The position numbers and the translations under genes were made by a program. The notes beneath the pieces are model-generated. The model was not told the origin of the DNA. It saw only the letters and a list, made by a program, of their open reading frames with translations, and searched no databases. Of a stretch of DNA of 64,000 nucleotides, positions 56,880-64,000 are shown in pieces; within the stretch, counting starts at the first letter, position 1, and the number at the start of each line of letters is the position of its first letter. The stretch comes from Caballeronia sordidicola (lineage in GTDB: Bacteria > Pseudomonadota > Gammaproteobacteria > Burkholderiales > Burkholderiaceae). The DNA lies in NCBI RefSeq assembly GCF_002220365.1, contig NZ_MTHB01000206.1:62001-126000 (forward strand), in the 5' to 3' direction.

Positions 56880-57030
56880 AGCAAACTCCGTATTATTTTT
56901 GCAGGTTGACGTGATTGCGACGAAGAAAAAGAGATCCGTCGTCAATCGCTACACTATAGCCGATTTTCATTTTCACACCAGCGCGCCACGGCCGTGGAAA
57001 ACCCGGCGAAACGCTTGGTGCACGCGGGAT

Positions 57031-58368
57031 TCAGCCTTTGTCCGCGTAAGGGTTCGCGCTTGAACGGAACTCTATGCGCAATGGAGTCCCCACGAGCCCA
57101 AAAGTTTCTCTGAAGCGGCCTTCGAGGTAACGTTTGTAGGTGTCGGTGATCGCGTCGAGGGCATTCCCATGGACGACAATGATCGGCGGGTTCTGTCCAC
57201 CCTGGTGCGCATAACGAAGCTTCGGACGAATCGGTCCGCGGCGGCGCGGCTGCTGAAATTCGACCGCGTCGATCAACGCGCGCGTGAGCTTCGGCGTGGG
57301 CAACTTGGCCATGGCGGCGGCGTAGGCGTCATCCACCGATTTCATGAGTTGGCTGATACCCGTCTTTTCCAGCGCCGACACGTAATGGAATTTAGCAAAG
57401 TCCAAAAACTTGAGCTTGCGCGTAAGGTCTGCCTTGGTGCGCTCGCGCACATGCGAATCCAGTCCGTCCCACTTATTGACCCCTACTACCAGCGCACGTC
57501 CCTGTTCGACCACGAAGCCCGCGATATGCGCGTCCTGATCGGAGATGTCCTGCTGTGCATCTAGCAGCAGGATCACCACGTTAGCGTCGGAAATAGACTG
57601 TAACGTCTTCACCACCGAAAACTTTTCCACCGCCTCGAACACCTTGCCGCGACGACGCAACCCAGCCGTATCGATCAGGGTGTATTTGCGGCCACTTCGC
57701 TCGAAATCAACGTAGATGGAATCGCGCGTGGTGCCGGGCATGTCGAACGCGATCACGCGCTCCTCACCCACCAACGCATTGATCAGCGTTGACTTGCCGA
57801 CGTTCGGGCGTCCCACGATGGCGATTTTCACACCACGCGCCGCCTTCTCCTCGGGGTCTTCTTCCGGCTGTCCGGCATACGCTATCTCGAGCGCGTCACC
57901 GATCATTTCCGAGACACCGTCGCCGTGAGCGGCAGAGATTGCACGCGGGTCGCCGAGACCCAGTTCGTAGAAGTCGGCGGCGACCGCGCTGTACTTCATG
58001 CCCTCGGCCTTGTTGACCACGAGGAACAGCGGCCGGCCACTCTTGCGCAGATAGTCCGCAATCGCCTTGTCCTGTGGCGCAAGCCCGTTGCGGCCGTCGG
58101 TGATGAAGACGACCACGTCGGCCTCCTCCACCGCCTGGCGGGTCTGGCGCGCCATTTCGTGCAGGATGCCGTCTTTCGCGACCGGCTCGAAACCACCGGT
58201 GTCGACCACCAGATAAGGCCGGTCGCCGACCCGGCCTTCGCCATAGTGACGGTCCCGGGTAAGGCCGGGCAGGTCGGCGACGAGTGCGTCGCGCGAACGG
58301 GTCAGGCGGTTGAAAAGCGTCGATTTCCCCACATTGGGGCGCCCCACGAGGGCAATTACGGGTTTCAT
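57031..58368 (-). CDS. der: Ribosome assembly GTPase Der
   Basis: Der (EngA) is an essential 50S-assembly GTPase with two G domains and a KH-like C-terminal domain. The 445 residues show GRPNVGKST at 9-17 and again near residue 185, the DTGGF and DTAGLR G3 motifs, NKAEG and NKWDG G4 motifs, and the C-terminal [15 protein letters not shown]. Start 58368 is chosen over an upstream frame from 58488. Confidence 0.97.
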   Translation of the reverse strand: MKPVIALVGRPNVGKSTLFNRLTRSRDALVADLPGLTRDRHYGEGRVGDRPYLVVDTGGFEPVAKDGILHEMARQTRQAVEEADVVVFITDGRNGLAPQDKAIADYLRKSGRPLFLVVNKAEGMKYSAVAADFYELGLGDPRAISAAHGDGVSEMIGDALEIAYAGQPEEDPEEKAARGVKIAIVGRPNVGKSTLINALVGEERVIAFDMPGTTRDSIYVDFERSGRKYTLIDTAGLRRRGKVFEAVEKFSVVKTLQSISDANVVILLLDAQQDISDQDAHIAGFVVEQGRALVVGVNKWDGLDSHVRERTKADLTRKLKFLDFAKFHYVSALEKTGISQLMKSVDDAYAAAMAKLPTPKLTRALIDAVEFQQPRRRGPIRPKLRYAHQGGQNPPIIVVHGNALDAITDTYKRYLEGRFRETFGLVGTPLRIEFRSSANPYADKG

Positions 58369-58876
58369 CAGATGGTGTTCACAGTTGAACGCAAGGCGGA
58401 TGATTCCGGCCCGGCGCGCGCCGGATAAAAGTCCGGAAACGGCGAGCCGCGAGTGTGCGTGGCCCGGCGATGTGTCGAAAATTAGCACGGTTCCAGCGGA
58501 GCGACCGCGGCGTGCAGCGATGTTCCACGTTCATGGCGTTTGAAGCGCATGTGGAACGCGCTGAGCGCTCCGCCAAACGACATGATCGATCGGGCAACGT
58601 CACCCGAAGGTGTGGACCGGTTTGCACGAATCTGCTGCCGGAATCCCGATGCCTGGTGTTGCCTATGGTTGCTTGTACTGTTGCCTTTACTGCCTGTGTG
58701 CTACATGAGTGCTGCTTGTGCGCTTATTTGCCGCACGATTATCCTTCACGCGCGGCCTTGATGAATCGATTCTATTCGCACGGCGCGGACTCAAAAAACA
58801 AAAAAGTCCGAAAAACACGAACGGCCGGCAAAGCCGGCACGTTTGTCAGAACGTTAGATCAACTCAAACCACTCAA
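58369..58876. other. Intergenic region between der and bamB
   Basis: These 508 bases contain no convincing gene; a 193-residue rightward frame (58455-59036) is Cys/Arg-rich and runs antisense into bamB. A short hairpin near the bamB end is annotated separately. The gap breaks an otherwise tight bamB-der pairing, so der may have its own promoter here. Confidence 0.5.
58800..58838 (-). terminator. Possible terminator of bamB
   Basis: GCCGGC (58824-58829) and GCCGGC (58833-58838) form a 6-bp stem with a 3-base loop. On the leftward strand T5 and T6 runs follow within 10-25 bases. Weak but correctly placed after the bamB stop. Confidence 0.45.
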
Positions 58877-60016
58877 TCAGCGCGGCCGGAAACCGTACAG
58901 GCCGCCGTCGTGCGTCAGGATAACCAGGGTATCGCCTGCCAGCACCGGCGCCGCAGTAATCGCGCTGCCATCGGTCTTGGCCCGGCCGACGAACTCACCG
59001 TTTGACGTCGAAAGGAAATGCACGAAACCCTGGTAGTCGCCAACTACGACTGCGCGGCCCAGGATAAACGGCACGCTGACCATGCGATTCTTCAGCTTGT
59101 CGTTCTTCCAGAGCGGTGCGCCGTCGATCCCGCTAAACGCGTTGACGATCGACCAGTCGTCGCCGGCGGCGACCATTTCATTGTCCTGCGCGAGGCCACT
59201 GTCGCTCGAGAATGACTTTTCCCATTGCGGACGACCCGAATTCGCATCGAAACATCCAATGCGACCCTGGAACGTCACCGCGCACGTTTCCGATCCCACC
59301 AGCGTAGGTGCACCGGTTACGTCGTTGATACGCTCGACTTCAGTCACCCCCTTCGGGAACGACACCGGCGTCTGCCAGTAGGCGTCGCCGGTCTGCAGGT
59401 TGATTGCCGCGAACGTACCGCCCGGGAAACCCGCCAGGACCGCCTGGGAAGCCGCGAACGTCATGCCGGCAGCCACACGCAAGTTGAGCGGCACAGCGCG
59501 CGCCTGGAAGATCCACTTCTGTTCACCGGTCTGCGAGTTGAACGCAATGACCTTCCCGTCGATCGTCCGGACGATGACCACGTCATTGCCGACCAGCGGC
59601 GGCGAGATGATTTCGCCCGGCGCGGTTGCTGTCCAGAGTTGCTTGCCGTCCGGTCCGAGTACGTAGACGTTGCCTTTCAGGCCACCGACCGCCGTCAGGT
59701 TGCCGTCACTGCCCACGCCGGCAGACAGATCATCTTTGAGCTTGATGCGCCACACGTCCTGCCCCGTCTTCGCATCGATCTTCGCAACAGTGCCGTTGGC
59801 GCCTGCTGCGTAGACGAAGTCACCGACTGCCACCGGCGAGAACAGATAGCGCCCGGCCTTGCCGACGCTCGCCTTCCAGGCCTGCTCCACGGTGAGAACC
59901 GGCTTGATGTCTACAAGCGGAGTCGGTACGCGGCGCTCGTCCTTGGTGGCGCAGGCGGTGAGCATAACCGTCATCGCGCAAGCGAGCGGGAGAGCGTAGC
60001 GTTTCAGAAAGGTCAT
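58877..60016 (-). CDS. bamB: Outer-membrane assembly lipoprotein BamB
   Basis: The 379-residue BamB is a beta-propeller lipoprotein of the BAM complex. The signal ends in a lipobox LTAC, and the mature part has repeated PQQ-like blades (VYAAGANGTVAKIDAKTGQDVW, IDGKVIAFNSQTGEQKW, FAAINLQTGDAYW, GRIGCFDANSGRPQWEK). Start 60016 is preferred to ATG 60031; neither has a clear ribosome-binding site. It follows yfgM in the usual order. Confidence 0.95.
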   Translation of the reverse strand: MTFLKRYALPLACAMTVMLTACATKDERRVPTPLVDIKPVLTVEQAWKASVGKAGRYLFSPVAVGDFVYAAGANGTVAKIDAKTGQDVWRIKLKDDLSAGVGSDGNLTAVGGLKGNVYVLGPDGKQLWTATAPGEIISPPLVGNDVVIVRTIDGKVIAFNSQTGEQKWIFQARAVPLNLRVAAGMTFAASQAVLAGFPGGTFAAINLQTGDAYWQTPVSFPKGVTEVERINDVTGAPTLVGSETCAVTFQGRIGCFDANSGRPQWEKSFSSDSGLAQDNEMVAAGDDWSIVNAFSGIDGAPLWKNDKLKNRMVSVPFILGRAVVVGDYQGFVHFLSTSNGEFVGRAKTDGSAITAAPVLAGDTLVILTHDGGLYGFRPR

Positions 60017-60176
60017 CGGTGGACGCAACATGAATAAGTGAAATCGGTTGATCGGTGTGCGGCGTGGTGCTCGCTAAGGTTAAGTCACCGCTGCAAACCG
60101 GTGACTTTAACCTAGTGAGCAACGCGCCTGCATAAGGACGCGGTCGGCTGGCCAGTCTTGAGGCCGGCCGTCGGCG

Positions 60177-60806
60177 CTAGCCGCCGAGTGCGTCCAGCTT
60201 GAACTGGACCAGTTGACGGGCGGACGTATCAGACTTCGGCAGCGTGTCGAGCGCGACCTTGTAAGCCGCGCGTGCGTCATCGCGCTTGCCTTCGGCCACC
60301 AGCAGGTCACCGCGACGGTCCGACACCACGCCCTTGAACGCGTCGAGCGGTGCGTCGGCGAGCACCTTCAGGCCAGCGTCATAGGATTTTTCGTCGAGCA
60401 GCAACAAAGAGAGCCGCAATTTCGCGATCTGTTTGTATTCAGCGTCTTTCGCGTGATCGGCGGCCCATTGCAGTTGCGCTTTCGCCCCTGCACTGTCCCC
60501 TGCGGTGTATAGCGACTTGGCTGCGGCCAGCGCCGTCATCTGCGCGTACGCGGTGCCGCCGAACTTGTCTTCCATGTCCGTTGCCGTTCGAGTGACCATT
60601 GCCTTGTCACTCGATGCCACCGCTTGCTGCACCTGGTCATAGAGCACGGCCGCTTCCGTCGCCTGCCTGCGCTGCCAGAAATTCCAGCCGTTCCATCCCG
60701 CCGCGACAACAAGCACTGCAAGGACAATCCAGGTCGTGGAGTTGCCCCATTTCGCCCACCAGGCTTTCAGGTTTTCAAGTGACTCTTGTTCTTCGTGATA
60801 GCTCAT
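60177..60806 (-). CDS. yfgM: YfgM/TPR-type inner-membrane protein
   Basis: A 209-residue protein with one membrane segment (TTWIVLAVLVVAAGWNGWNF, about 24-43) and a periplasmic part with TPR-like helical repeats (QQAVASSDKAMVTRTATDMEDKFGGTAYAQMTALAAAKSLY). YfgM is an ancillary SecYEG partner that helps periplasmic chaperones. Position between hisS and bamB matches E. coli. Starts MSYHEEQESLENLKAWW, a conserved N-terminus. Confidence 0.93.
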   Translation of the reverse strand: MSYHEEQESLENLKAWWAKWGNSTTWIVLAVLVVAAGWNGWNFWQRRQATEAAVLYDQVQQAVASSDKAMVTRTATDMEDKFGGTAYAQMTALAAAKSLYTAGDSAGAKAQLQWAADHAKDAEYKQIAKLRLSLLLLDEKSYDAGLKVLADAPLDAFKGVVSDRRGDLLVAEGKRDDARAAYKVALDTLPKSDTSARQLVQFKLDALGG

Positions 60807-60907
60807 GCCCTGCGTATTCCTTGACTGCTTTTATGTTCGCGCGCAACGCTGCACGCCATTGTTTCGGCCCGCCGCACGGCTTTGCCCGCCTGGTGGCGCC
60901 CGACAAA

Positions 60908-62254
60908 TCAGTCGGCGCCGTCGTCGGCGGTTGCCACCATCGCATTGATTAGAAATTCGGTCAAGTCTTCCACCGGCACCGTGGCTTGCTCGTTCTTTTG
61001 ACCCGTCGACTCGATCGATGCGCGGCGCAAGGGCTTCACGCCAACCATGCCCTGCGCCAGTTCGTTCTCGCCCAGCACCACGGCAAATGCCGCGCCGCTG
61101 GCATCGGCCTTTTTCATCTGCGACTTGAAGCTCGCCGGCGTGCCGTCGGGGCTGCAATGCAGGATGACGTCCAGGCCGGTATCGCGCAGCCGCTCGGCGA
61201 TGATAAACGCCTGCTCCCCCGCCGCTTCGCCCTGGTGGACGACGTAGATGTCGGTGCCTTCCGGCGCCGGCACCAGATCTTCTTCTTTCAGCAGTTCAAG
61301 AATGCGCTCGACCCCCATTGCCCAGCCGCATGCCGCCGTTGCCTTGCCGCCCAGTTGCTCGATCAGCGGATCGTAGCGGCCGCCGCCCGCCACCGTGCCC
61401 TGCGCGCCGAGCTTGTCGGTCACCCATTCGAACACGGTGAGATTGTAGTAATCGAGGCCGCGAACGAGACGCGGATTGATCTTGAACGCAATGTTGTTCG
61501 CCTTCAGCAAACGCTGAACACCCTCGAAGTGCGCGAGCGATTCGGACCCCAGGAAATCGACGAGCTTCGGCGCGTTCTGCGCAATCTCCTGCATGGCGGG
61601 ATTCTTGGTATCCAGCACGCGCAACGGATTGGTGTAGAGGCGGCGCTTCGATTCTTCGTCGAGTGCGTCAACATGCTGCTCGAGATAAGCGATCAATTCC
61701 TTGCGGTGCGCTGCGCGCTCTTCCGGTTGGCCCAACGAGTTGAGCTCTAGCCGGATGCCGGAAAGTCCAAGGTCGTCCCACAAGCGCTGGCACATCATGA
61801 TGATTTCAGCGTCGGTGTCCGGTCCGGCGAAGCCGAGCGCTTCCACGCCGACCTGATGGAACTGCCTGTAACGCCCCCGCTGCGGACGCTCGTGACGGAA
61901 CATCGGGCCGACGTACCACAGCCGCTTCGGGCCGTCATAGAGCAGATTGTGTTCGATCGACGCACGCACCACCGCAGCCGTATTCTCCGGGCGCAGCGTA
62001 AGCTGCTCGCCGTTGAGCGCGTCGGTGAAACTGTACATTTCCTTCTCGACAATATCCGTCACTTCGCCAATGCCACGCGTGAACAACTGCGTGGGCTCGA
62101 GGATTGGCGTACGGATCTGCTGATAGCCGTATGCGCGCAGCATCGACTTGACGGTGTTTTCGAAGAATTCCCACAACGCGGCATCCTGCGGGAGGATGTC
62201 GTTCATGCCCTTCACGCCGCTCAGTTTCTCGAGCTTTTTCTTCTGTTCAGTCAT
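60908..62254 (-). CDS. hisS: Histidyl-tRNA synthetase
   Basis: A 448-residue class II aminoacyl-tRNA synthetase. It shows KGMNDILP at the start, motif 2 around [17 protein letters not shown], the histidine A motif ([15 protein letters not shown]), the AAGGRYD-type motif ([14 protein letters not shown]) and the anticodon-binding C-terminus. It starts 6 bp after the ispG stop, so both are cotranscribed. HisZ in this window is its paralogue without catalysis. Confidence 0.97.
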   Translation of the reverse strand: MTEQKKKLEKLSGVKGMNDILPQDAALWEFFENTVKSMLRAYGYQQIRTPILEPTQLFTRGIGEVTDIVEKEMYSFTDALNGEQLTLRPENTAAVVRASIEHNLLYDGPKRLWYVGPMFRHERPQRGRYRQFHQVGVEALGFAGPDTDAEIIMMCQRLWDDLGLSGIRLELNSLGQPEERAAHRKELIAYLEQHVDALDEESKRRLYTNPLRVLDTKNPAMQEIAQNAPKLVDFLGSESLAHFEGVQRLLKANNIAFKINPRLVRGLDYYNLTVFEWVTDKLGAQGTVAGGGRYDPLIEQLGGKATAACGWAMGVERILELLKEEDLVPAPEGTDIYVVHQGEAAGEQAFIIAERLRDTGLDVILHCSPDGTPASFKSQMKKADASGAAFAVVLGENELAQGMVGVKPLRRASIESTGQKNEQATVPVEDLTEFLINAMVATADDGAD

Positions 62255-62260
62255 CTGTCT

Positions 62261-63580
62261 TTAAAGTGTTTCTGCCTGCGCGGCTTCGCGCTTGCCGTAG
62301 GTCCGCGTCACGTAATCGCTGACGATTTGCTGGAAATCCTGGGCGATATGCTCGCCGCGCAGCGTCTTGACCTTCACGCCATCGATAAACACCGGGGCTG
62401 CCGGATTTTCGCCCGACCCCGGCAAACTGATACCGATATTCGCCTGCTTCGACTCACCCGGTCCATTCACGATGCAACCCATCACCGCGACGTGCATTTT
62501 CTCCACGCCAGGGAATTGATCGCGCCACTCGGGCATTGCGTTGCGCAGATACGTCTGGATCTGCGACGCCAATTCCTGGAACAACGTGCTGGTAGTGCGT
62601 CCGCAGCCGGGGCATGCGATCACCATCGGGGTGAACGAGCGCAGGCCCATGGTCTGCAGGATTTCCTGGCCGACGATCACTTCGCCGGTCCGCGCACCGC
62701 CCGGTTCCGGGGTGAGCGAGATGCGGATCGTGTCGCCAATTCCTTCTTGCAGCAGCACCGACAACGCCGCCGTCGACGCCACGATGCCCTTCGATCCCAT
62801 CCCCGCTTCGGTCAGGCCGAGGTGCAGCGCGAAGCTGCAGCGCTTGGCCAGTTCGCGATACACGGCAATCAGATCCTGAACGCCGCTTACCTTGCACGAC
62901 AGGATGATCTTGTCGCGCCCGAGGCCGAGTTCGACCGCGCGTTCCGCTGACCCGATCGCCGATTGAATCAGCGCTTCATACATCACGCTTTGCGCTTCCC
63001 AGGGGGTCGAACGGGCCGCGTTCTCGTCCATCATCCGCGCGAGCAGATCCTGGTCGAGGCTGCCCCAGTTCACGCCGATCCGGACCGGCTTGTCATAACG
63101 CGCAGCCGCTTCGATCATCTGGGCGAACTGCGTGTCACGTTTGGCTCCCGCGCCCACGTTGCCCGGATTGATCCGGTATTTCGACAACGCTTCGGCGCAC
63201 GCCGGATAGTCGCGCAACAGCGTATGACCGTTGTAATGAAAGTCCCCAACGAGCGGCACCGTCACGCCCATCCGGTCAAGCTGCTCGCGTACCGCGGGCA
63301 CCGCTGCTGCGGCTTCGGGCGTGTTCACCGTGATCCGCACCAGTTCCGAGCCGGCTTGCGCCAGTTCCTTGACCTGGATCGCCGTGCCGATGGCGTCAGC
63401 GGTATCGGTATTCGTCATCGACTGGATGCGCACGGGCGCATCGCCACCGATTGTCACGAGTTGGCCGCCCCAGCGGACGTCAACGGCGTGCGATGCGCGC
63501 CGTTTCCACGATCCGCCGAAGACTGGCTCCGACGAACAGATCTTGCTTTCAATAAGGGGGTGTTGAGCTTCGGATTGCAT
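62261..63580 (-). CDS. ispG: 4-hydroxy-3-methylbut-2-enyl diphosphate synthase
   Basis: IspG (GcpE) carries out the penultimate step of the MEP isoprenoid pathway using a 4Fe-4S cluster. The 439 residues show [33 protein letters not shown] and the cluster Cys in ACPGCGRTT and CIVNGPGE. Start 63580 (MQSEAQHPL) follows AAAGGGTC; an upstream frame begins at 63697. Functional electron donors are flavodoxin or ferredoxin, not encoded here. Confidence 0.96.
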   Translation of the reverse strand: MQSEAQHPLIESKICSSEPVFGGSWKRRASHAVDVRWGGQLVTIGGDAPVRIQSMTNTDTADAIGTAIQVKELAQAGSELVRITVNTPEAAAAVPAVREQLDRMGVTVPLVGDFHYNGHTLLRDYPACAEALSKYRINPGNVGAGAKRDTQFAQMIEAAARYDKPVRIGVNWGSLDQDLLARMMDENAARSTPWEAQSVMYEALIQSAIGSAERAVELGLGRDKIILSCKVSGVQDLIAVYRELAKRCSFALHLGLTEAGMGSKGIVASTAALSVLLQEGIGDTIRISLTPEPGGARTGEVIVGQEILQTMGLRSFTPMVIACPGCGRTTSTLFQELASQIQTYLRNAMPEWRDQFPGVEKMHVAVMGCIVNGPGESKQANIGISLPGSGENPAAPVFIDGVKVKTLRGEHIAQDFQQIVSDYVTRTYGKREAAQAETL

Positions 63581-63830
63581 CGAAAGACCCTTTGCGCCGC
63601 CGGTTATCACACGGTGACGCGTATCTGGACATAAATGAGATCGAGGACATAAAAACGGCGCCGCCACCTTTGCGACGCCTTGATGAAATCTTCGCACAAC
63701 TCCGTGTCAAGGCTGAAAATAGACCTCAAAACCTCACACGACGTGCGGCGTAATTCTTTCAAGCCCGTGTCCTGTAACCGCACGGGCTGAACCCAAATAC
63801 GAGTGCGCGCTGGCGACTCGGGACCATGAC
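63581..63830. other. rodZ-ispG intergenic region
   Basis: These 250 bases separate rodZ from ispG. They include a hairpin (AGCCCGTG 63762-63769 and CACGGGCT 63781-63788, 11-base loop) without a U-tract and a direct repeat GGACATAAA at 63627 and 63645. A TTGACA (63710-63705, leftward) could be a -35 for ispG, but no good -10 follows. A 75-residue frame here starts with TTG and is not convincing. Confidence 0.5.
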
Positions 63831-64000
63831 TCAAGGCAGCGAAAAGCGGGCGACGTTGCCCTTCGCAGGGCCAAATTTGGCCGGATCGACCGGTTGTCCG
63901 TCGAACGTCAGCGAATCGAGGCCCGCCCGATTTCCAACCGTGATCTTGAACGGTGCGTCGCCGGCCACTCGCTGCACGCTGTCAGCCTTGACCAGGCCTG
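63831..64000 (-). CDS. rodZ: RodZ, C-terminal end (partial)
   Basis: The last 56 codons of a leftward gene cut by the window edge. The visible peptide (VAGDAPFKITVGNRAG, SLTFDGQPVDPAKFGPAKGNVARFSLP then TGA) is the C-terminal DUF4115 domain of RodZ, a cell-shape protein that links MreB to the membrane. Its place immediately before ispG matches the common rodZ-ispG-hisS order. The DNA-binding helix-turn-helix and membrane parts are outside the window. Confidence 0.88.
   Translation of the reverse strand, partial: GLVKADSVQRVAGDAPFKITVGNRAGLDSLTFDGQPVDPAKFGPAKGNVARFSLP

Noticed and set aside
58455-59036. A 193-residue rightward frame in the der-bamB gap
   Set aside because: Cys/Arg-rich, runs antisense into bamB and shows no ribosome-binding site.
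63607-63834. A 75-residue leftward frame between rodZ and ispG
   Set aside because: It starts with TTG overlapping the rodZ stop, has no ribosome-binding site and contains a hairpin; no family resemblance.

Overview
The window is typical high-GC chromosomal DNA of a betaproteobacterium in the Burkholderia / Paraburkholderia / Caballeronia group. The evidence is a phaC-phaA-phaB-phaR polyhydroxybutyrate locus with dusC, rimO and a second thiolase (bktB) beside it; the run rodZ-ispG-hisS-yfgM-bamB-der-hfq-hflX-hflK-hflC-DUF2065-hisZ-purA; and bamD/rluD/pgeF next to the pha genes. Genus placement is inferred from gene order and protein resemblance. No rRNA, tRNA, insertion sequence, prophage or CRISPR array was recognised.

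Left part (1-22.5 kb), accessory and sensory genes. A WspA-like chemoreceptor ends exactly at the left edge. Its long upstream region carries several near-matches to the DnaA box. Next is a hipBA toxin-antitoxin operon whose upstream region holds four copies of TGCGC-N8-GCGCA. It is followed by an AsmA-family protein, a FetAB-type ABC exporter behind a 13-bp tandem repeat, and a light-sensing operon (heme oxygenase bphO, bacteriophytochrome bphP, an Rcp1-type response regulator, and a hybrid histidine kinase). Then come a bacterial NHEJ operon (ku, ligD, small charged protein), a secreted protein of unknown function, an oxidoreductase with a divergent LysR regulator, and a brnT-brnA toxin-antitoxin pair in AT-richer DNA.

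Middle part (22.5-44.3 kb): an orphan cytochrome P450, serB, metC, a lipoprotein, bktB, rimO, dusC, the pha genes, pgeF-rluD (overlapping), divergent bamD, a Gly/Tyr-rich secreted protein, dinG, a DUF465-type small protein and a Gln-rich coiled-coil exported protein. The pha genes make acetoacetyl-CoA (PhaA/BktB), reduce it (PhaB), polymerise it (PhaC) and control granule proteins (PhaR). A TTGACA-N18-AAGAAT promoter precedes phaC.

Right part (44.3-64 kb), housekeeping. tex reads rightward; everything after it reads leftward: kup, a phosphoribosyltransferase, purA, hisZ, DUF2065, hflC, hflK, hflX, hfq, der, bamB, yfgM, hisS, ispG and the 3' end of rodZ at the right edge. Two neighbourhoods that are separate in E. 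coli are joined here. Most long opposite-strand ORFs in this GC-rich DNA are shadows of real genes and are omitted.
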